A stretch of 64,000 nucleotides of DNA, from the NCBI GenBank assembly GCA_963820095.1, contig CAWFZA010000030.1, forward strand, positions 36,171 to 100,170, in the 5' to 3' direction. This DNA comes from Roseiarcus sp963820095 (GTDB taxonomy: Bacteria > Pseudomonadota > Alphaproteobacteria > Rhizobiales > Beijerinckiaceae). The position numbers and the translations under genes are program-made. Under the pieces are notes generated by a model. It did not search any database, had not been told where the DNA came from, and was given only the letters and a program-made list of their open reading frames with translations. Shown here one piece after another: positions 53,528-62,978 of the stretch (its first letter is position 1; each line of letters opens with the position of its first letter).

Positions 53528-54073
53528 ATGACGAAACGCCAAACGCCGCGCTGGGGATGGGCGCTCACTGGGTCGGGTCATTTCCTCAAGGAAAGCCTTG
53601 CGCTCATCCGCGAGGTTGAACATGTCGACCTCTTCCTCAGCAAGGCGGGGGACGAGGTGCTGCGCATGTACAAGCAGCAGCTCGAACTGCCGCCCTCCAT
53701 ACGCATCTATCGCGACACGTCGGCGAGTTCGGTGACCGTCGGACAGTTCTATTACGGCGTCTATCACACGCTGATCGTCGCCCCGGCGACTTCGAACGCG
53801 GTCGCCAAATTCGTTTACGGGATCTCCGACGACTTCATCACCAACGTCTTCGCCCAGGCGGGGAAATGCCGCGTGCCGACCATTGTGTTCGCGTGCGACA
53901 CGGCGCCCGAGCTTGAGACGGAAGCGCCGAAAGGCATGGTGAAGGTCTATCCGCGCCCGATCGATCTGGAGAACCGCGAGCGCCTGGGAGGCTTCGCCGG
54001 GGTGACGACGGTCGATTCGATCGCCGAGCTTGAGCAAGCCATCGCGCTGCGGCGCAGCAAAGTCGCGGCATGA
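53528..54073 (+). CDS. Archaeal-type flavoprotein AfpA/DmrB-like
   Basis: 181 residues, flavoprotein (HFCD-like) fold: WGWALTGSGHFLKESLALIR, VDLFLSKAGDEVLRMYKQQL and TLIVAPATSNAVAKFVYGIS. Relatives in C1 clusters are called AfpA; archaeal DmrB reduces dihydromethanopterin, so a final H4MPT reduction is a reasonable inference. The ATG at 53528 starts MTKRQTPRWGWAL. The next gene starts four bases before its stop. Confidence 0.83.
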   Translation: MTKRQTPRWGWALTGSGHFLKESLALIREVEHVDLFLSKAGDEVLRMYKQQLELPPSIRIYRDTSASSVTVGQFYYGVYHTLIVAPATSNAVAKFVYGISDDFITNVFAQAGKCRVPTIVFACDTAPELETEAPKGMVKVYPRPIDLENRERLGGFAGVTTVDSIAELEQAIALRRSKVAA

Positions 54074-55469
54074 AGGAACGCGTTCTGTTCCTGACCGGTC
54101 GCCTCGCCGAGAAGCGCCTCGAGAAGGTGTTGCAGGGGATGGGGCCGGCGCCGTTCGACTGGTCGATTTTCAACCTCGGCGTCAAGGTCGCGGCGCTCAT
54201 GACCGAGCCTATCCTCATGCGCAGGTTGCCGCGCCCAATTGACGCCGACCGCGTCGTCGTCCCAGGCCGGTGCCGCGCCGACCTGACGCGGTTGGCTCAG
54301 GAGTTCGGCGTTCCGTTCGAGCGCGGGCCCGATGAACTGAAAGATCTGCCGGCGTTTCTCGGCAAGTCCGGCGCGGCGCTTGATTTGTCGCGCCATGCGC
54401 TGAGGATCTTCGCCGAGATAGTCGACGCTTCGCAGATGAGCATCGAGGCGATCCTCATCCGCGCCGAAATCTTGCGCGTCGAGGGCGCCGACGTGATCGA
54501 TCTCGGTTGCCTGCCCGACACCCCCTTCCCCCATCTCGAGGACGCCGTGCGAGAGCTAAAGGCGCGGGGCTTCGCCGCCAGCGTTGATTCGGCGGACCCT
54601 GACGAACTGCGCCGGGGCGCCGCAGCAGGCGCCGATTATCTTTTCAGCCTCACCGAGCACAATCTCGCCATCGCCGAGGAGAGCGGCGCGCGACCGGTGC
54701 TCATCCCCGCCCGGCATGGCGATCTCGCTTCGCTCTATCGCGCCGCGGAAGAGGCCGAAAAACGGAGTCTCAAGGCCATTCTCGATCCCGTCATCGATCC
54801 GATCCATTTCGGCTTTGCCGAGTTCGCTGTCGCGCTATCGCGAAGTGCGCGCGCGCTTGCCGGAAGCGGAAATGCTGATGGGGACCGGGAATCTGACCGA
54901 GCTCACCGACGCCGAACTCCGTCGGCGTTACGGCGTTGCTGCTTGGAATCTGCTCAGAGCTCAGCATCGCCAACGTGCTCACTGTCCATGTCAGCCCGCA
55001 CACCCGCCGGACGCTCCAAGAGCACGACGCGGCCCGGCGCATCCTGTACGCGGCGGCGGCGGACGCGAGCCTGCCGAGAGGCTATGGGCGGGCGCTTCTG
55101 CAAGTCCACGACCCCGCGCCATTTCCTTATTCGAGTCAGGAGATCGCCGAAGCCGCCGCGCAAGTGAAGGACGACAACTACCGCATCGAAGCCGCCGAGG
55201 ACGGGATTCACGTCTATAATCGCGCCGGCCATTTTGTCGCCAAGGAGGCGTTTGCGCTATTCGACAAGCTCGGGGTCGGAACGGACGGCGCGCACGCGTT
55301 CTATCTCGGCGCGGAACTGACGAAGGCCGAGATCGCGTTTCAGCTCGGCAAGCGATACGCGCAGGATGAGCCGCTCAATTGGGGTTGCGCGACCGACCGG
55401 CGCGCCGAGGACAGGACCAGGCTGAGCGAGGCCGGCCACACCCTGCGCTCGCGGGCGGCGAACGAGTGA
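54070..55469 (+). CDS. Dihydropteroate synthase-like protein (Orf20 type), frame broken twice
   Basis: About 466 residues repaired. The N-terminal domain reads RVLFLTGRLAEKRLEKVLQG; a TIM-barrel DHPS-like part reads EILRVEGADVIDLGCLPDTP, KARGFAASVDSADPDELRRG and LKAILDPVIDPIHFG. Near 54850 and 54950 indels shift the frame through EAEMLMGTGNLTELTD to LLGICSELSIANVLTVHVSP and on to 55469. The family is specific to H4MPT-linked C1 clusters and may join pterin and arylamine moieties (inference). The start overlaps afpA. Confidence 0.85.
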
Positions 55470-56041
55470 TGCCGCTGATCCGCGAAGCGATCGTCACCAC
55501 GGTCAATGCGCAAGGCGAGCCGCATATTGCGCCTTTGGGGCTGATCGCCGAGGGCGAAGCCTGGATCCTGGCGCCGTTCCACCCCTCGACGACGCTCGAC
55601 AATCTGCGCCGAGCGCCGTTCGCTGTCGCCAACTTTACCGACGACGTGCGCGTGTTCGCCGGATGTCTCACCGGACGCCGCGACTGGCCGCTCGAGCCCG
55701 CCACAGTCGTCGCCGCGCCGCGCTTAGCGGCGACCTTGTCGCATCTCGAGCTCATCGTCGCCGAGGTGCGCGAACATGAGCTTAGGCCCCGTTTCGTCTG
55801 CCGCGTCGCGCACCGTGCCTCGCACGCCCCCTTCCAGGGCTTCAATCGCGCCCAAGCGGCGGTGATCGAGGGCGCGGTCCTGGTGAGCCGGTTGCATCTC
55901 TTAGCCCGCGCCGAAGTCGAGGCGGAACTCGCGCGCCTCGACGTCATCGTCGGCAAGACAGCGGGACCGCCGGAGGCTGAGGCCTGGAGCTGGCTCAAGG
56001 AGAAGGCGGCGCAGGTCTTCGCGGCCGACGCCGCGCATTGA
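55469..56041 (+). CDS. DUF447 flavin-binding-like protein of the H4MPT cluster
   Basis: 190 residues from the ATG at 55469, one base inside the preceding stop. The family pattern IREAIVTTVNAQGEPHIAPL, APFHPSTTLDNLRRAPFAVA and FVCRVAHRASHAPFQGFNRA suggests an FMN-binding split-barrel-like fold. DUF447 genes accompany methanopterin/methanofuran synthesis in methylotrophs and archaea, with no proven reaction. The frame stays open back to 55379 inside Orf20, but that part is shadow. Confidence 0.85.
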   Translation: MPLIREAIVTTVNAQGEPHIAPLGLIAEGEAWILAPFHPSTTLDNLRRAPFAVANFTDDVRVFAGCLTGRRDWPLEPATVVAAPRLAATLSHLELIVAEVREHELRPRFVCRVAHRASHAPFQGFNRAQAAVIEGAVLVSRLHLLARAEVEAELARLDVIVGKTAGPPEAEAWSWLKEKAAQVFAADAAH

Positions 56042-56139
56042 GTGGCGGCTGGACGGTGAGGCGGAAATCGTGTGTCTCGCGAACATGGCCTCTCCTCGGC
56101 TCGTGGATCGGCCCTCCGGACTCGCCTCGGCGCCTCCGC

Positions 56140-56354
56140 CTCGCCTCGGGCGACTACCAGTTCTTCGTTCAAAACTTCGACGCTTTTCTCAACTAAATGA
56201 TCTGGGAACGACATCGACATCACTCGACGCTGATTTCGCGTTCAGCCTCACATCCGCGCCTGAGCCGGGAATTTGGCTGCTGATGGGGGTCGGTGTCGGT
56301 CTGCTCGGCGTGCAACGGCGCCTTCGCCGTCATCGCATGGCTTCTAATTCGTGA
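56140..56354 (+). pseudogene. Remnant of a PEP-CTERM protein
   Basis: The last codons read SAPEPGIWLLMGVGVGLLGV followed by QRRLRRHR: a PEP-CTERM sorting signal (Pro-Glu-Pro, membrane helix, Arg cluster) ending at 56354. Upstream the frame is short and Arg/Pro-rich, while a different frame reads DYQFFVQNFDAFLN, so the body is deleted or frameshifted. It sits between two cofactor genes and has no evident export-system partner in the window. Confidence 0.6.
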
Positions 56355-56427
56355 ACCGGATGGGGACAGCGCGATAGACGGTGGGCGGGGGCCGGCCGAC
56401 AAGCTCGATCACGACGCCTCGGAGGCC

Positions 56428-57126
56428 GTGTTGCAGATTGTCCCAGTCATCGACCTCATGGGCGCCCAAGTCGTCGGGGCGCGGATGGGCGATCGAGCGT
56501 CCTACCGGCCGCTCGAGTCGCCGCTCTCGCCCACCAGCGACCCGGTGGATATCGTGCGGAGTTTGCTGGCGATCTATCCATTCTCGACCCTTTATGCCGC
56601 CGATCTCGACGCGATCCAGGGCGACGGGGATAACTTCGCCGCGCTCCGCCGCATTCGCGAAGCGTTCCCGGCGTTGCAAATGTGGATCGACAACGGCTCA
56701 GCCGACGCTACCGCAATCGAGGCGATCATCGACGCGGACCTGGGCGCGCCGGTCATCGGCAGCGAATCGCAACCTGACGCCGCCCTCCTCGCGCAGCACA
56801 GCGACTCGAGGCGGGTCGTGATCTCGCTCGACTTTCGCGGCGACGCCTTTCAGGGGCCTAGGGAGATTCTGGCCGAACCGGCGCTTTGGCCAAGCCGCGC
56901 CATCGTCATGACGCTTGCGCGCGTGGGCAGCGGCGCGGGCCCTGATCTCGAGCGGATCGCGGCGATCCGATCGATCGCGGGGGGACGAGAAATCTACGCC
57001 GCGGGAGGCGTGCGCGACGCGGGCGATCTCTCGGCGCTCAAGGCGATCGGGGCAGCGGGCGCGCTGATCGCGACCGCGCTGCACGAGCGGCGGATCGTCG
57101 CGGCCGATCTCAAGGCGGTTTCGTGA
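56428..57126 (+). CDS. HisA/HisF-like TIM-barrel protein of the H4MPT cluster
   Basis: 232 residues. Opens LQIVPVIDLMGAQVVGARMG, then TLYAADLDAIQGDGDNFAAL, VVISLDFRGDAFQGP and EIYAAGGVRDAGDLSALKAI with the second phosphate loop near GALIATALH. HisA relatives of this type lie in methylotroph C1 clusters. No other his genes are nearby, so a role in H4MPT or methanofuran synthesis is more likely than histidine synthesis. GTG at 56428 or TTG at 56431 follow a GGAGG site; the TTG has better spacing. Confidence 0.82.
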   Translation: MLQIVPVIDLMGAQVVGARMGDRASYRPLESPLSPTSDPVDIVRSLLAIYPFSTLYAADLDAIQGDGDNFAALRRIREAFPALQMWIDNGSADATAIEAIIDADLGAPVIGSESQPDAALLAQHSDSRRVVISLDFRGDAFQGPREILAEPALWPSRAIVMTLARVGSGAGPDLERIAAIRSIAGGREIYAAGGVRDAGDLSALKAIGAAGALIATALHERRIVAADLKAVS

Positions 57127-57142
57127 TGTCGCGCCGCCGCGA

Positions 57143-57535
57143 TCAGATCTTCTTGCCGTCCGGCCCGAACTGCTTGAGGTAGGCGATGACGTTGTCGATG
57201 TCCGTCTCGGACTGCAGGCCGGGAAACACCATCTTGGTGCCGGGAACCACGCCTTTCGGATCCTTGAGGTATTTCTTCAGCTCGGCCTCGTCCCAGGTGA
57301 TGCCCGACTTCTCATTGGCCTCCGAATAATGGTAGCCCGGAGCGGTCCCGGCCTTCCGCCCGACGACGCCGGCGAGGCTCGGGCCGACAAGGTTCTTCGC
57401 GGCCTCGGGAGGCATGTGGCACACCTTGCATTTGGCGGCGAACACCTTCTCCCCGGCCGCGGCGTCCTGCGCCATCGAGGCGTTCATCGAAGCCAGAAGC
57501 GCGGCGCTCGCAAGCGAAAAACCCAACAGCTTCAC
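57143..57535 (-). CDS. Class I cytochrome c
   Basis: 130 residues. Signal peptide KLLGFSLASAALLASMNASM, haem motif CKVCH in EKVFAAKCKVCHMPPEAAKN, and methionine ligand in GTKMVFPGLQSE. This is the c2/c550 type that carries electrons from periplasmic dehydrogenases to the terminal oxidase. It is convergent with the HisA-like gene, 16 bases apart, and divergent from pqqA, which suggests a place in methanol oxidation downstream of XoxG (inference). Confidence 0.92.
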   Translation of the reverse strand: MKLLGFSLASAALLASMNASMAQDAAAGEKVFAAKCKVCHMPPEAAKNLVGPSLAGVVGRKAGTAPGYHYSEANEKSGITWDEAELKKYLKDPKGVVPGTKMVFPGLQSETDIDNVIAYLKQFGPDGKKI

Positions 57536-57732
57536 AGTTTTCTCCCTGGTCCGGGTGTCCCCCGAGGCAGCCTGTCAACGGATTGGGCGTTGCCTTCGCT
57601 CGGTGACTTAGCAATTGAGGCGATCGAGGGATAGGGGTGTCCGGGGACGTGACGAAGCGGGCGAGCGATGCTACGTATGCTCTCGTGGGAGCCGAATGAC
57701 CCACGAGGAGAGAGACTCAAGGAGTTAAATCT

Positions 57733-57810
57733 ATGGCTTGGAATGTCCCTGTCGTTGTCGAAGTTTGCGCAGGCATGGAAGTCACGGCGTATCTGTCGGC
57801 GCAGATGTAA
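57733..57810 (+). CDS. pqqA: PqqA, PQQ precursor peptide
   Basis: A 25-residue peptide starting MAWNVPVVVEVCAGMEV. Glu16 and Tyr20 lie in EVTAY, the ExxxY pair that becomes PQQ. The start and the CAGMEVTAY core closely match PqqA of methylotrophs (CVGMEVTSY type). An AAGGAG ribosome binding site lies at 57718-57723. It is not next to pqqB: pqqBCDE is 34 kb away on the other strand. It stands between a cytochrome c gene and the LutA-like gene. Confidence 0.93.
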   Translation: MAWNVPVVVEVCAGMEVTAYLSAQM

Positions 57811-58131
57811 TCGTGAGCGGGTCTGTCCGTCTTGAAAAAGGCGGATCAACGTGAGGAGAACGCCGACAAGCGGGCCACGGGCCGCCTGCGCGAGCCGATC
57901 TTCACAGGGTCGAGCCTAGCTATCTCTAGTGGTTGTTCCGCTGGCGATGAACGCCTCGATAGGCCCGCCGAGCAGGCGCCGCCGAATTCCAATTGAACCT
58001 TAACCTACGGACGAGGCCGCGGGGGCCTCTCGCCCGGACGGAATGACTTGCTATCGCCTGCCTCGAAGCGCGACGACGCCAAGGCTTAGACCTTGAGAAG
58101 GCCGCTTCGATCAAAGGATCTGCCCCGCGGA
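57811..58131. other. Region between pqqA and the ABC cluster
   Basis: About 320 bases without a convincing gene. Partial GC-rich palindromes are present (near 57877-57894 and 58009-58030), but no clear terminator with a T tract. It should hold the promoter for the downstream ABC genes. Confidence 0.45.
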
Positions 58132-59382
58132 ATGTTCACGTTTCAAGCAAAGCTGAACGCCTCCCTCCTGCTTTCCTCTGCTCGCTGCTGGAAGGCCCTT
58201 TGCGTCCTTTTCGTCGTGGCCTTCGCTCGCGTCACGCTGGCGATCCCGTCGGCCGATGCAGACACGCTTGCGGTCAAAGTCGGCGTTATCCACGAAGCCC
58301 ATTCGCGCGAGACGATCTCCATCCTTGATATTCCTCCCGCGGACGACTTCGTGGCCGGCGCACGCATGGCGATGGACGACAACAACACCACCGGGCGCTT
58401 TCTCGATCAGTCCTTCTCCATTGTGGACGCCAAGCTCGCCCCTGGCGAGGACCCGATCGCGCCATTGAAGACCATGCTCGACGGCGGCGTGCGCCTTTTC
58501 ATCGTCGACCTCCCTCCTGCGGAGGTTCTCGCGGTCGCCGACGCCGCGCGGGCCTCGGGCGCGCTGGTCTTCAACGCGGGCGCCCCGGATGATCGTCTGC
58601 GCCAGGAGGATTGCCGCGCCAACGTGATCCACGTCGCGCCGAGCCGTTCGATGCTGACCGACGGGCTCGCGCAATATCTGATCTGGAAGCAATGGCCGCG
58701 CTGGTTTCTCGTGGTCGGGTCGCATCCCGAGGACCAGTTGCTGGCCGAGGCCTATCGGCGGTCGGCGAAGAAATTCGGGGCGAAAATCGTGGAGGAGCGC
58801 GTCTACCAGGATACGGGCGGAGGGCGCCGCTCGGACTCCGGCAGCGTGCAGGTTCAACGGCAAATGCCAGTCTTCACCCAAAACGCTCCGGATTACGACG
58901 TGCTCGTCGCGGCCGACGAAAGCGAGGTCTTCGCAGGCTTTCTTCCCTATCGCACCTGGAACCCCCGCCCAGTCGTCGGCTCCGCTGGGTTGCGACCGGT
59001 GAGCTGGGACCCATCACACGAATTCTGGGGCGCTGTTCAGCTACAGAACCGTTTTCAGCGAACCTTCAAACGCGGCATGAATGCGCGCGACAACCAGGCT
59101 TGGGAGGCCATGCGCCTGATCGGCGACGCCGTCGCGCACACCAAATCCGCAGACCCCAAGGCGATACGCGACGATATCCTGTCGCCCGGATTCTCTCTCG
59201 GCGCATTCAAGGGTCAGGGGCTCACGGTTCGCGATTGGAATCAGCAGCTGCGTCAGCCGATCCTGCTCACCGACGGGCGTGGCACAGTCTCGGTTTCGCC
59301 GCAGGAAGGCTTCCTGCATCAGACGTCCGAACTCGACACGCTTGGCTTCGATAGGCCGGAGACCAAATGCAAACTTCATTGA
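58132..59382 (+). CDS. lutA: Substrate-binding protein of the PQQ/lanthanide-associated ABC system
   Basis: 416 residues from the ATG at 58132. The N-terminal export signal ends near ADADTLAVKV. It has the leucine-binding-protein-type fold found in the PQQ-dependent catabolism-associated family: VKVGVIHEAHSRETISILDI, ARMAMDDNNTTGRFLDQSFS, WPRWFLVVGSHPEDQLLAEA and FWGAVQLQNRFQRTFKRGMN. The Methylobacterium counterpart LutA belongs to the lanthanide transport cluster. The tail overlaps the beta-propeller gene by 16 bases, giving an operon. Confidence 0.85.
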   Translation: MFTFQAKLNASLLLSSARCWKALCVLFVVAFARVTLAIPSADADTLAVKVGVIHEAHSRETISILDIPPADDFVAGARMAMDDNNTTGRFLDQSFSIVDAKLAPGEDPIAPLKTMLDGGVRLFIVDLPPAEVLAVADAARASGALVFNAGAPDDRLRQEDCRANVIHVAPSRSMLTDGLAQYLIWKQWPRWFLVVGSHPEDQLLAEAYRRSAKKFGAKIVEERVYQDTGGGRRSDSGSVQVQRQMPVFTQNAPDYDVLVAADESEVFAGFLPYRTWNPRPVVGSAGLRPVSWDPSHEFWGAVQLQNRFQRTFKRGMNARDNQAWEAMRLIGDAVAHTKSADPKAIRDDILSPGFSLGAFKGQGLTVRDWNQQLRQPILLTDGRGTVSVSPQEGFLHQTSELDTLGFDRPETKCKLH

Positions 59383-60362
59383 AACGGCTCGCGCGCCACG
59401 CCGGCGCGCTCGCCATTCTGGCGAGCCTCTGCGCGTTCTCGGGCCCGTCCCGGGCCATGACCGCCTATATCACCAACGAGAAGGGCAATTCGATCTCGGT
59501 CATCGATCTCGACAAGCTCGAGGTCACGCGCACGATCAAGACCGGACAAAGACCGCGCGGCATCGCACTGACCAAGGACGACGCGCTGATGTTCGTTTGC
59601 CTCGGCGATGACGATACGATCGCCGTTATCGACACAAAGACCATGAAGGAAGTGGGCGAACTGCCGTCGGGGCCCGATCCTGAGCAATTGCGCGTGAGCC
59701 CGGACGGAAAGCTCGTCTTTGTCGCCAACGAAAACGACGCGCTGCTCACTGCGATCGACGTTGCGACCCGTAAGGTGGTCAGCGAATTTCCGGTCGGAGT
59801 TGAGCCTGAAGGCGTGGCGGTCAGTCCGGATGGCTCGATCGTCGTCAATACGTCCGAGACGACCAGCATGGCCCACCTGATCGACTGGCGGAACAAGAAG
59901 TCGGTGGCCAACATTCTGGTGCCTCCCCGCCCGCGCTACGCCGAATACACCAAGGACGGCTCGGAGCTATGGGTGTCGTCCGAGGTTGGCGGAACGATCA
60001 GCGTCATCGACCCCGCCAAGCACGTGGTCACGCATACGATCACGTTTGAGGTGCCGGGGCTCGCGAAGGAATTGATCCAGCCGGTCGGCATCCGTTTCAG
60101 CGCCGACGGCAAGCTCGGCTTTGTCGCGCTCGGCCCCGCCAATCGCGTCGCGGTCATCGACCAGGCGACCAAAAAGGTGGTGAAATATCTGCTGGTCGGC
60201 CAGCGCGTCTGGCAATTGGAGCTGACGCCCGACGGCAAGTATCTCTTGTCGACCAACGGCGTCTCGAATGACGTCTCAGTCATCGACGTCGCCGCGCTCA
60301 AGGTGATCAAATCAATCGCCGTCGGCTCGTTTCCTTGGGGCGTGGCGATCTCGAAACAATGA
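59367..60362 (+). CDS. YVTN-type beta-propeller protein of the PQQ/lanthanide ABC system
   Basis: 331 residues. A signal peptide (HAGALAILASLCAFSGPSRA) precedes repeated blades: GNSISVIDLDKLEVTRTIKT, VSPDGKLVFVANENDALLTA, VGVEPEGVAVSPDGSIVVNT, GGTISVIDPAKHVVTHTI. It belongs to the PQQ-dependent catabolism-associated beta-propellers that travel with this ABC transporter. It is probably periplasmic and metal- or protein-binding; the function is not proven. It overlaps lutE by four bases (ATGA). Confidence 0.87.
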   Translation: MQTSLKRLARHAGALAILASLCAFSGPSRAMTAYITNEKGNSISVIDLDKLEVTRTIKTGQRPRGIALTKDDALMFVCLGDDDTIAVIDTKTMKEVGELPSGPDPEQLRVSPDGKLVFVANENDALLTAIDVATRKVVSEFPVGVEPEGVAVSPDGSIVVNTSETTSMAHLIDWRNKKSVANILVPPRPRYAEYTKDGSELWVSSEVGGTISVIDPAKHVVTHTITFEVPGLAKELIQPVGIRFSADGKLGFVALGPANRVAVIDQATKKVVKYLLVGQRVWQLELTPDGKYLLSTNGVSNDVSVIDVAALKVIKSIAVGSFPWGVAISKQ

Positions 60363-61138
60363 CTGTCGTCGCCGAGGCAGAGCCGAAGGCGACCGTCAGT
60401 GCGCTTTCGGTCGAGAATGTATCGCACGCCTATGGAGCGCGGATCGCTCTGGATAACGTGAGCTTCGCGATCGCGCCGGCCAGTTTCACCGTGCTCCTCG
60501 GCTTGAACGGCGCGGGAAAGAGCACGCTGTTCTCGGTGATCACGCATCTTTACGTCAGCCGATCGGGCGTGGTGCGCATATTTGGCCGCGACGTCGCGCG
60601 CGACAGCGGCGCCGCGCTGGCGCTGCTCGGCGTCGTGTTCCAGCAGCGCACGCTCGATCCCGATCTCAGCGTCGCGCAGAATCTCGCCTATCACGGCGCA
60701 TTGCACGGGCTCGGCCGGCGCGAAACGCGCGCGCGAGGCGCGATCCAGCTCGCCCGCGTCGGTCTCGCCGACCGGACCGGCGACAAGGTGCGCTTCCTCT
60801 CGGGCGGCCAGATGCGGCGGGTCGAGATTGCCCGGGCGCTGCTTCACCAGCCGCGAATGCTGCTGCTCGACGAGCCAACGGCAGGGCTCGACATCAAGGC
60901 GCGGGCCGGGATCCTCGAGGTCGTGCGCGGTCTCGTCGCCGAGGAAGGGATCGGCGTCCTTTGGGCGACCCATCTCGTCGACGAAATTCGCGACGACGAT
61001 CATGTGGTCGTGCTTCACAAAGGCCGCGTGCTCGCTGACGACACATCCCGTTCCGTGGTCCGCGCGACGGGCGCGCGCTCGATCGGCGAAGCGTTCACCT
61101 CATTGACCGGCGGCGACGAGGAAGGAGGCGAACGGTGA
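60359..61138 (+). CDS. lutE: ABC transporter ATP-binding protein, LutE-like
   Basis: 259 residues. Walker A LLGLNGAGKSTLFSVITHLY, Q-loop FQQRTLDPDLSV, signature FLSGGQMRRVEIARALL, Walker B MLLLDEPTAGLD and switch WATHLVDE are all intact. The subtype is that of ABC-2/exporter ATPases, matching the family linked to PQQ-dependent catabolism and to lanthanide transport (LutE; PedA-type in Pseudomonas). The start overlaps the beta-propeller stop, and its own stop overlaps lutF. Confidence 0.9.
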   Translation: MTVVAEAEPKATVSALSVENVSHAYGARIALDNVSFAIAPASFTVLLGLNGAGKSTLFSVITHLYVSRSGVVRIFGRDVARDSGAALALLGVVFQQRTLDPDLSVAQNLAYHGALHGLGRRETRARGAIQLARVGLADRTGDKVRFLSGGQMRRVEIARALLHQPRMLLLDEPTAGLDIKARAGILEVVRGLVAEEGIGVLWATHLVDEIRDDDHVVVLHKGRVLADDTSRSVVRATGARSIGEAFTSLTGGDEEGGER

Positions 61139-61971
61139 GCGAGGTCGTGCTTGCGAGCGAGCGCCCGTTCGGCTGGCCGCAGCGCCTGATCTGCCTCTAC
61201 GGCATCGTCTGGCGGGAGGGCTTGCGCTTTCTTCACCAGCGCGAGCGCTTCATCTCCGCGCTGGTGCGCCCGATGGTCTGGCTGTTCATTTTCGCCGCCG
61301 GATTTCGCCAGACGCTCGGCGTGTCGATCATGCCGCCCTACGACACCTACGTTCTCTACGAGGTTTACATCACCCCGGGCCTGATCGCGATGATTCAGCT
61401 CTTCAACGGCATGCAATCCTCGCTGTCGATGGTCTACGATCGTGAGATGGGGAGCATGCGCATGCTGCTCGTAAGCCCCGCGCCTCGCTGGTTTCTCCTG
61501 ACGTCGAAACTGATTGCTGGCGTCGCCGTGTCAATTCTTCAAGTCTACGCGTTTCTCGTCGTCGCTTATTTCTGGGAGATCGAGCCGCCGACCTGGTGGG
61601 GTTATCTGACGGTGCTGCCGGCGCTGGCGCTCTCGGGCCTGATGCTCGGCGCGCTCGGCATGTTGTTGTCGTCGGTCATCAAACAACTCGAGAACTTTGC
61701 TGGGGTGATGAACTTCGTCATCTTCCCGATGTTTTTCGCCTCCTCCGCGCTCTATCCGCTGTGGCGGGTGCAGGAAGGGAGCCCCTGGCTCGCGACCGTC
61801 TGCCGGCTCAATCCCTTCACCTATTCGGTCGAACTGATCCGCTTCGCCTTTTACCAGCAGGTCAGCTGGCTGGCGCTCGCGGTGGTGGCTGGATGCACCG
61901 CCGTATTCCTCGGCGGCGCGGTGATCGCTTACGATCCGGCGCGCGGCATGCTGATGCGCAGAGGCGGCTGA
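61135..61971 (+). CDS. lutF: ABC-2 type permease, LutF-like
   Basis: 278 residues from a GTG at 61135. ABC-2 membrane domain with about six helices: LVRPMVWLFIFAAGFRQTLG, GLIAMIQLFNGMQSSLSMVY, LPALALSGLMLGALGMLLSS and MNFVIFPMFFASSALYPLWR, then RLNPFTYSVELIRFAFYQQV. ABC-2 permeases normally export, yet relatives are needed for lanthanide-dependent growth, so direction and substrate are unresolved. It is the last gene of the overlapping lutA-to-lutF string. Confidence 0.88.
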   Translation: MSEVVLASERPFGWPQRLICLYGIVWREGLRFLHQRERFISALVRPMVWLFIFAAGFRQTLGVSIMPPYDTYVLYEVYITPGLIAMIQLFNGMQSSLSMVYDREMGSMRMLLVSPAPRWFLLTSKLIAGVAVSILQVYAFLVVAYFWEIEPPTWWGYLTVLPALALSGLMLGALGMLLSSVIKQLENFAGVMNFVIFPMFFASSALYPLWRVQEGSPWLATVCRLNPFTYSVELIRFAFYQQVSWLALAVVAGCTAVFLGGAVIAYDPARGMLMRRGG

Positions 61972-61997
61972 TGCGCGACGGACACCAAGGAAGAGCC

Positions 61998-62975
61998 ATG
62001 ATCAAGCGCATGCTCTTCGCCGCCCTCGCACTCGCCGTGAGCGTGTTCTGGCGCCCGGCGCCGAAGCCGCCGACCGTCTGCGCATCGCGATCCAGAAAAC
62101 CGGAACCGCGGCCTGGGAGCTCGAGGTGATGAAAGCCCACGGGCTCGACAAGGCCGCCAATCTGGACATCGAGACGACCGAGCTTGCTTCGACCGAGGCG
62201 GGCAAGATCGCGCTCGAGGGCGGCGCCGTCGACATGGTTGTCGAAGACTGGCTTTGGGCCGCGCGCGAACGGGCGCTCGGCGACAAGCTTCTGTTCACCC
62301 CCTATTCGACCGCGCTCGGCGCGGTCATGGCGCCGAAGGATTCGCCGGTCCATCAGTCGCCGATCTCGCCGGGCGATCGATCGGCGTCGCTGGCGGACCG
62401 CTCGACAAGAGCTGGCTCTTGCTGCGGGCGGCGGCGCTCGGCCAAGGGCTCGACCTCACCAAGGACGCCAAGCCTTCCTATGGCGCTCCGCCGCTGATCG
62501 CCGCGAAGCTCATCCAGGGCGAGAGCAGACCGCGCTCGAATACTGGAATTTCTCCGCCGATCTCGAGGGGCGCGGCTTCCACCGCGCGATCGAGATGGCC
62601 GATGTCGAGAAGGCCCTCGGCGCAAGCGGGCGAGTGGCGATGATCGGCTACGTGTTCAGCGAGGCCTTCGCCGCTTCGCACAAGGACGCGCTCAAGCGCT
62701 TCTTCGCCGCCGCGGCTCAAGCGCGCAAGATCATGGCCGAAGACCCGGGCGCGTGGGCGCCGATCAAGGCGCGGCTGCACCTGAAAGACGACACGGCGCT
62801 CGCAGTCTACCGTCAGCGCTATCTGGAAGGCGTGCCGAAGCGAACCATCGCGGAGGAGGCCGCCGACGCTAGCATCCTCTATCGCCGGCTGGCTGCAGTC
62901 GGCGGGGAGGCGCTGGTCGGCAAGGCCAAGGAGCTCGACGCCGGGCTTTTCTACGATCCCGCGAAGAGCGAGTAG
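61998..62975 (+). CDS. NitT/TauT-type ABC substrate-binding protein, frame broken
   Basis: About 325 residues repaired. The ATG at 61998 starts MIKRMLFAALALAVSVFW, a signal peptide. At least three indels follow; frames in turn give KAHGLDKAANLDIETTELAS and GAVDMVVEDWLWAARERALG, then GRSIGVAGGPLDKSWLLLRA, then LEYWNFSADLEGRGFHRAIE and VAMIGYVFSEAFAASHKDAL up to 62975. The fold is that of SsuA/TauA/ThiY binding proteins. It lies 26 bases after lutF and four before the permease. Ligand unknown. Confidence 0.8.
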
Positions 62976-62978
62976 GAC

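Noticed and set aside
56428..57126. Histidine biosynthesis gene hisA
   Set aside because: No other his genes are nearby and the protein sits in a run of H4MPT/methanofuran cluster genes, so it was called HisA-like only.
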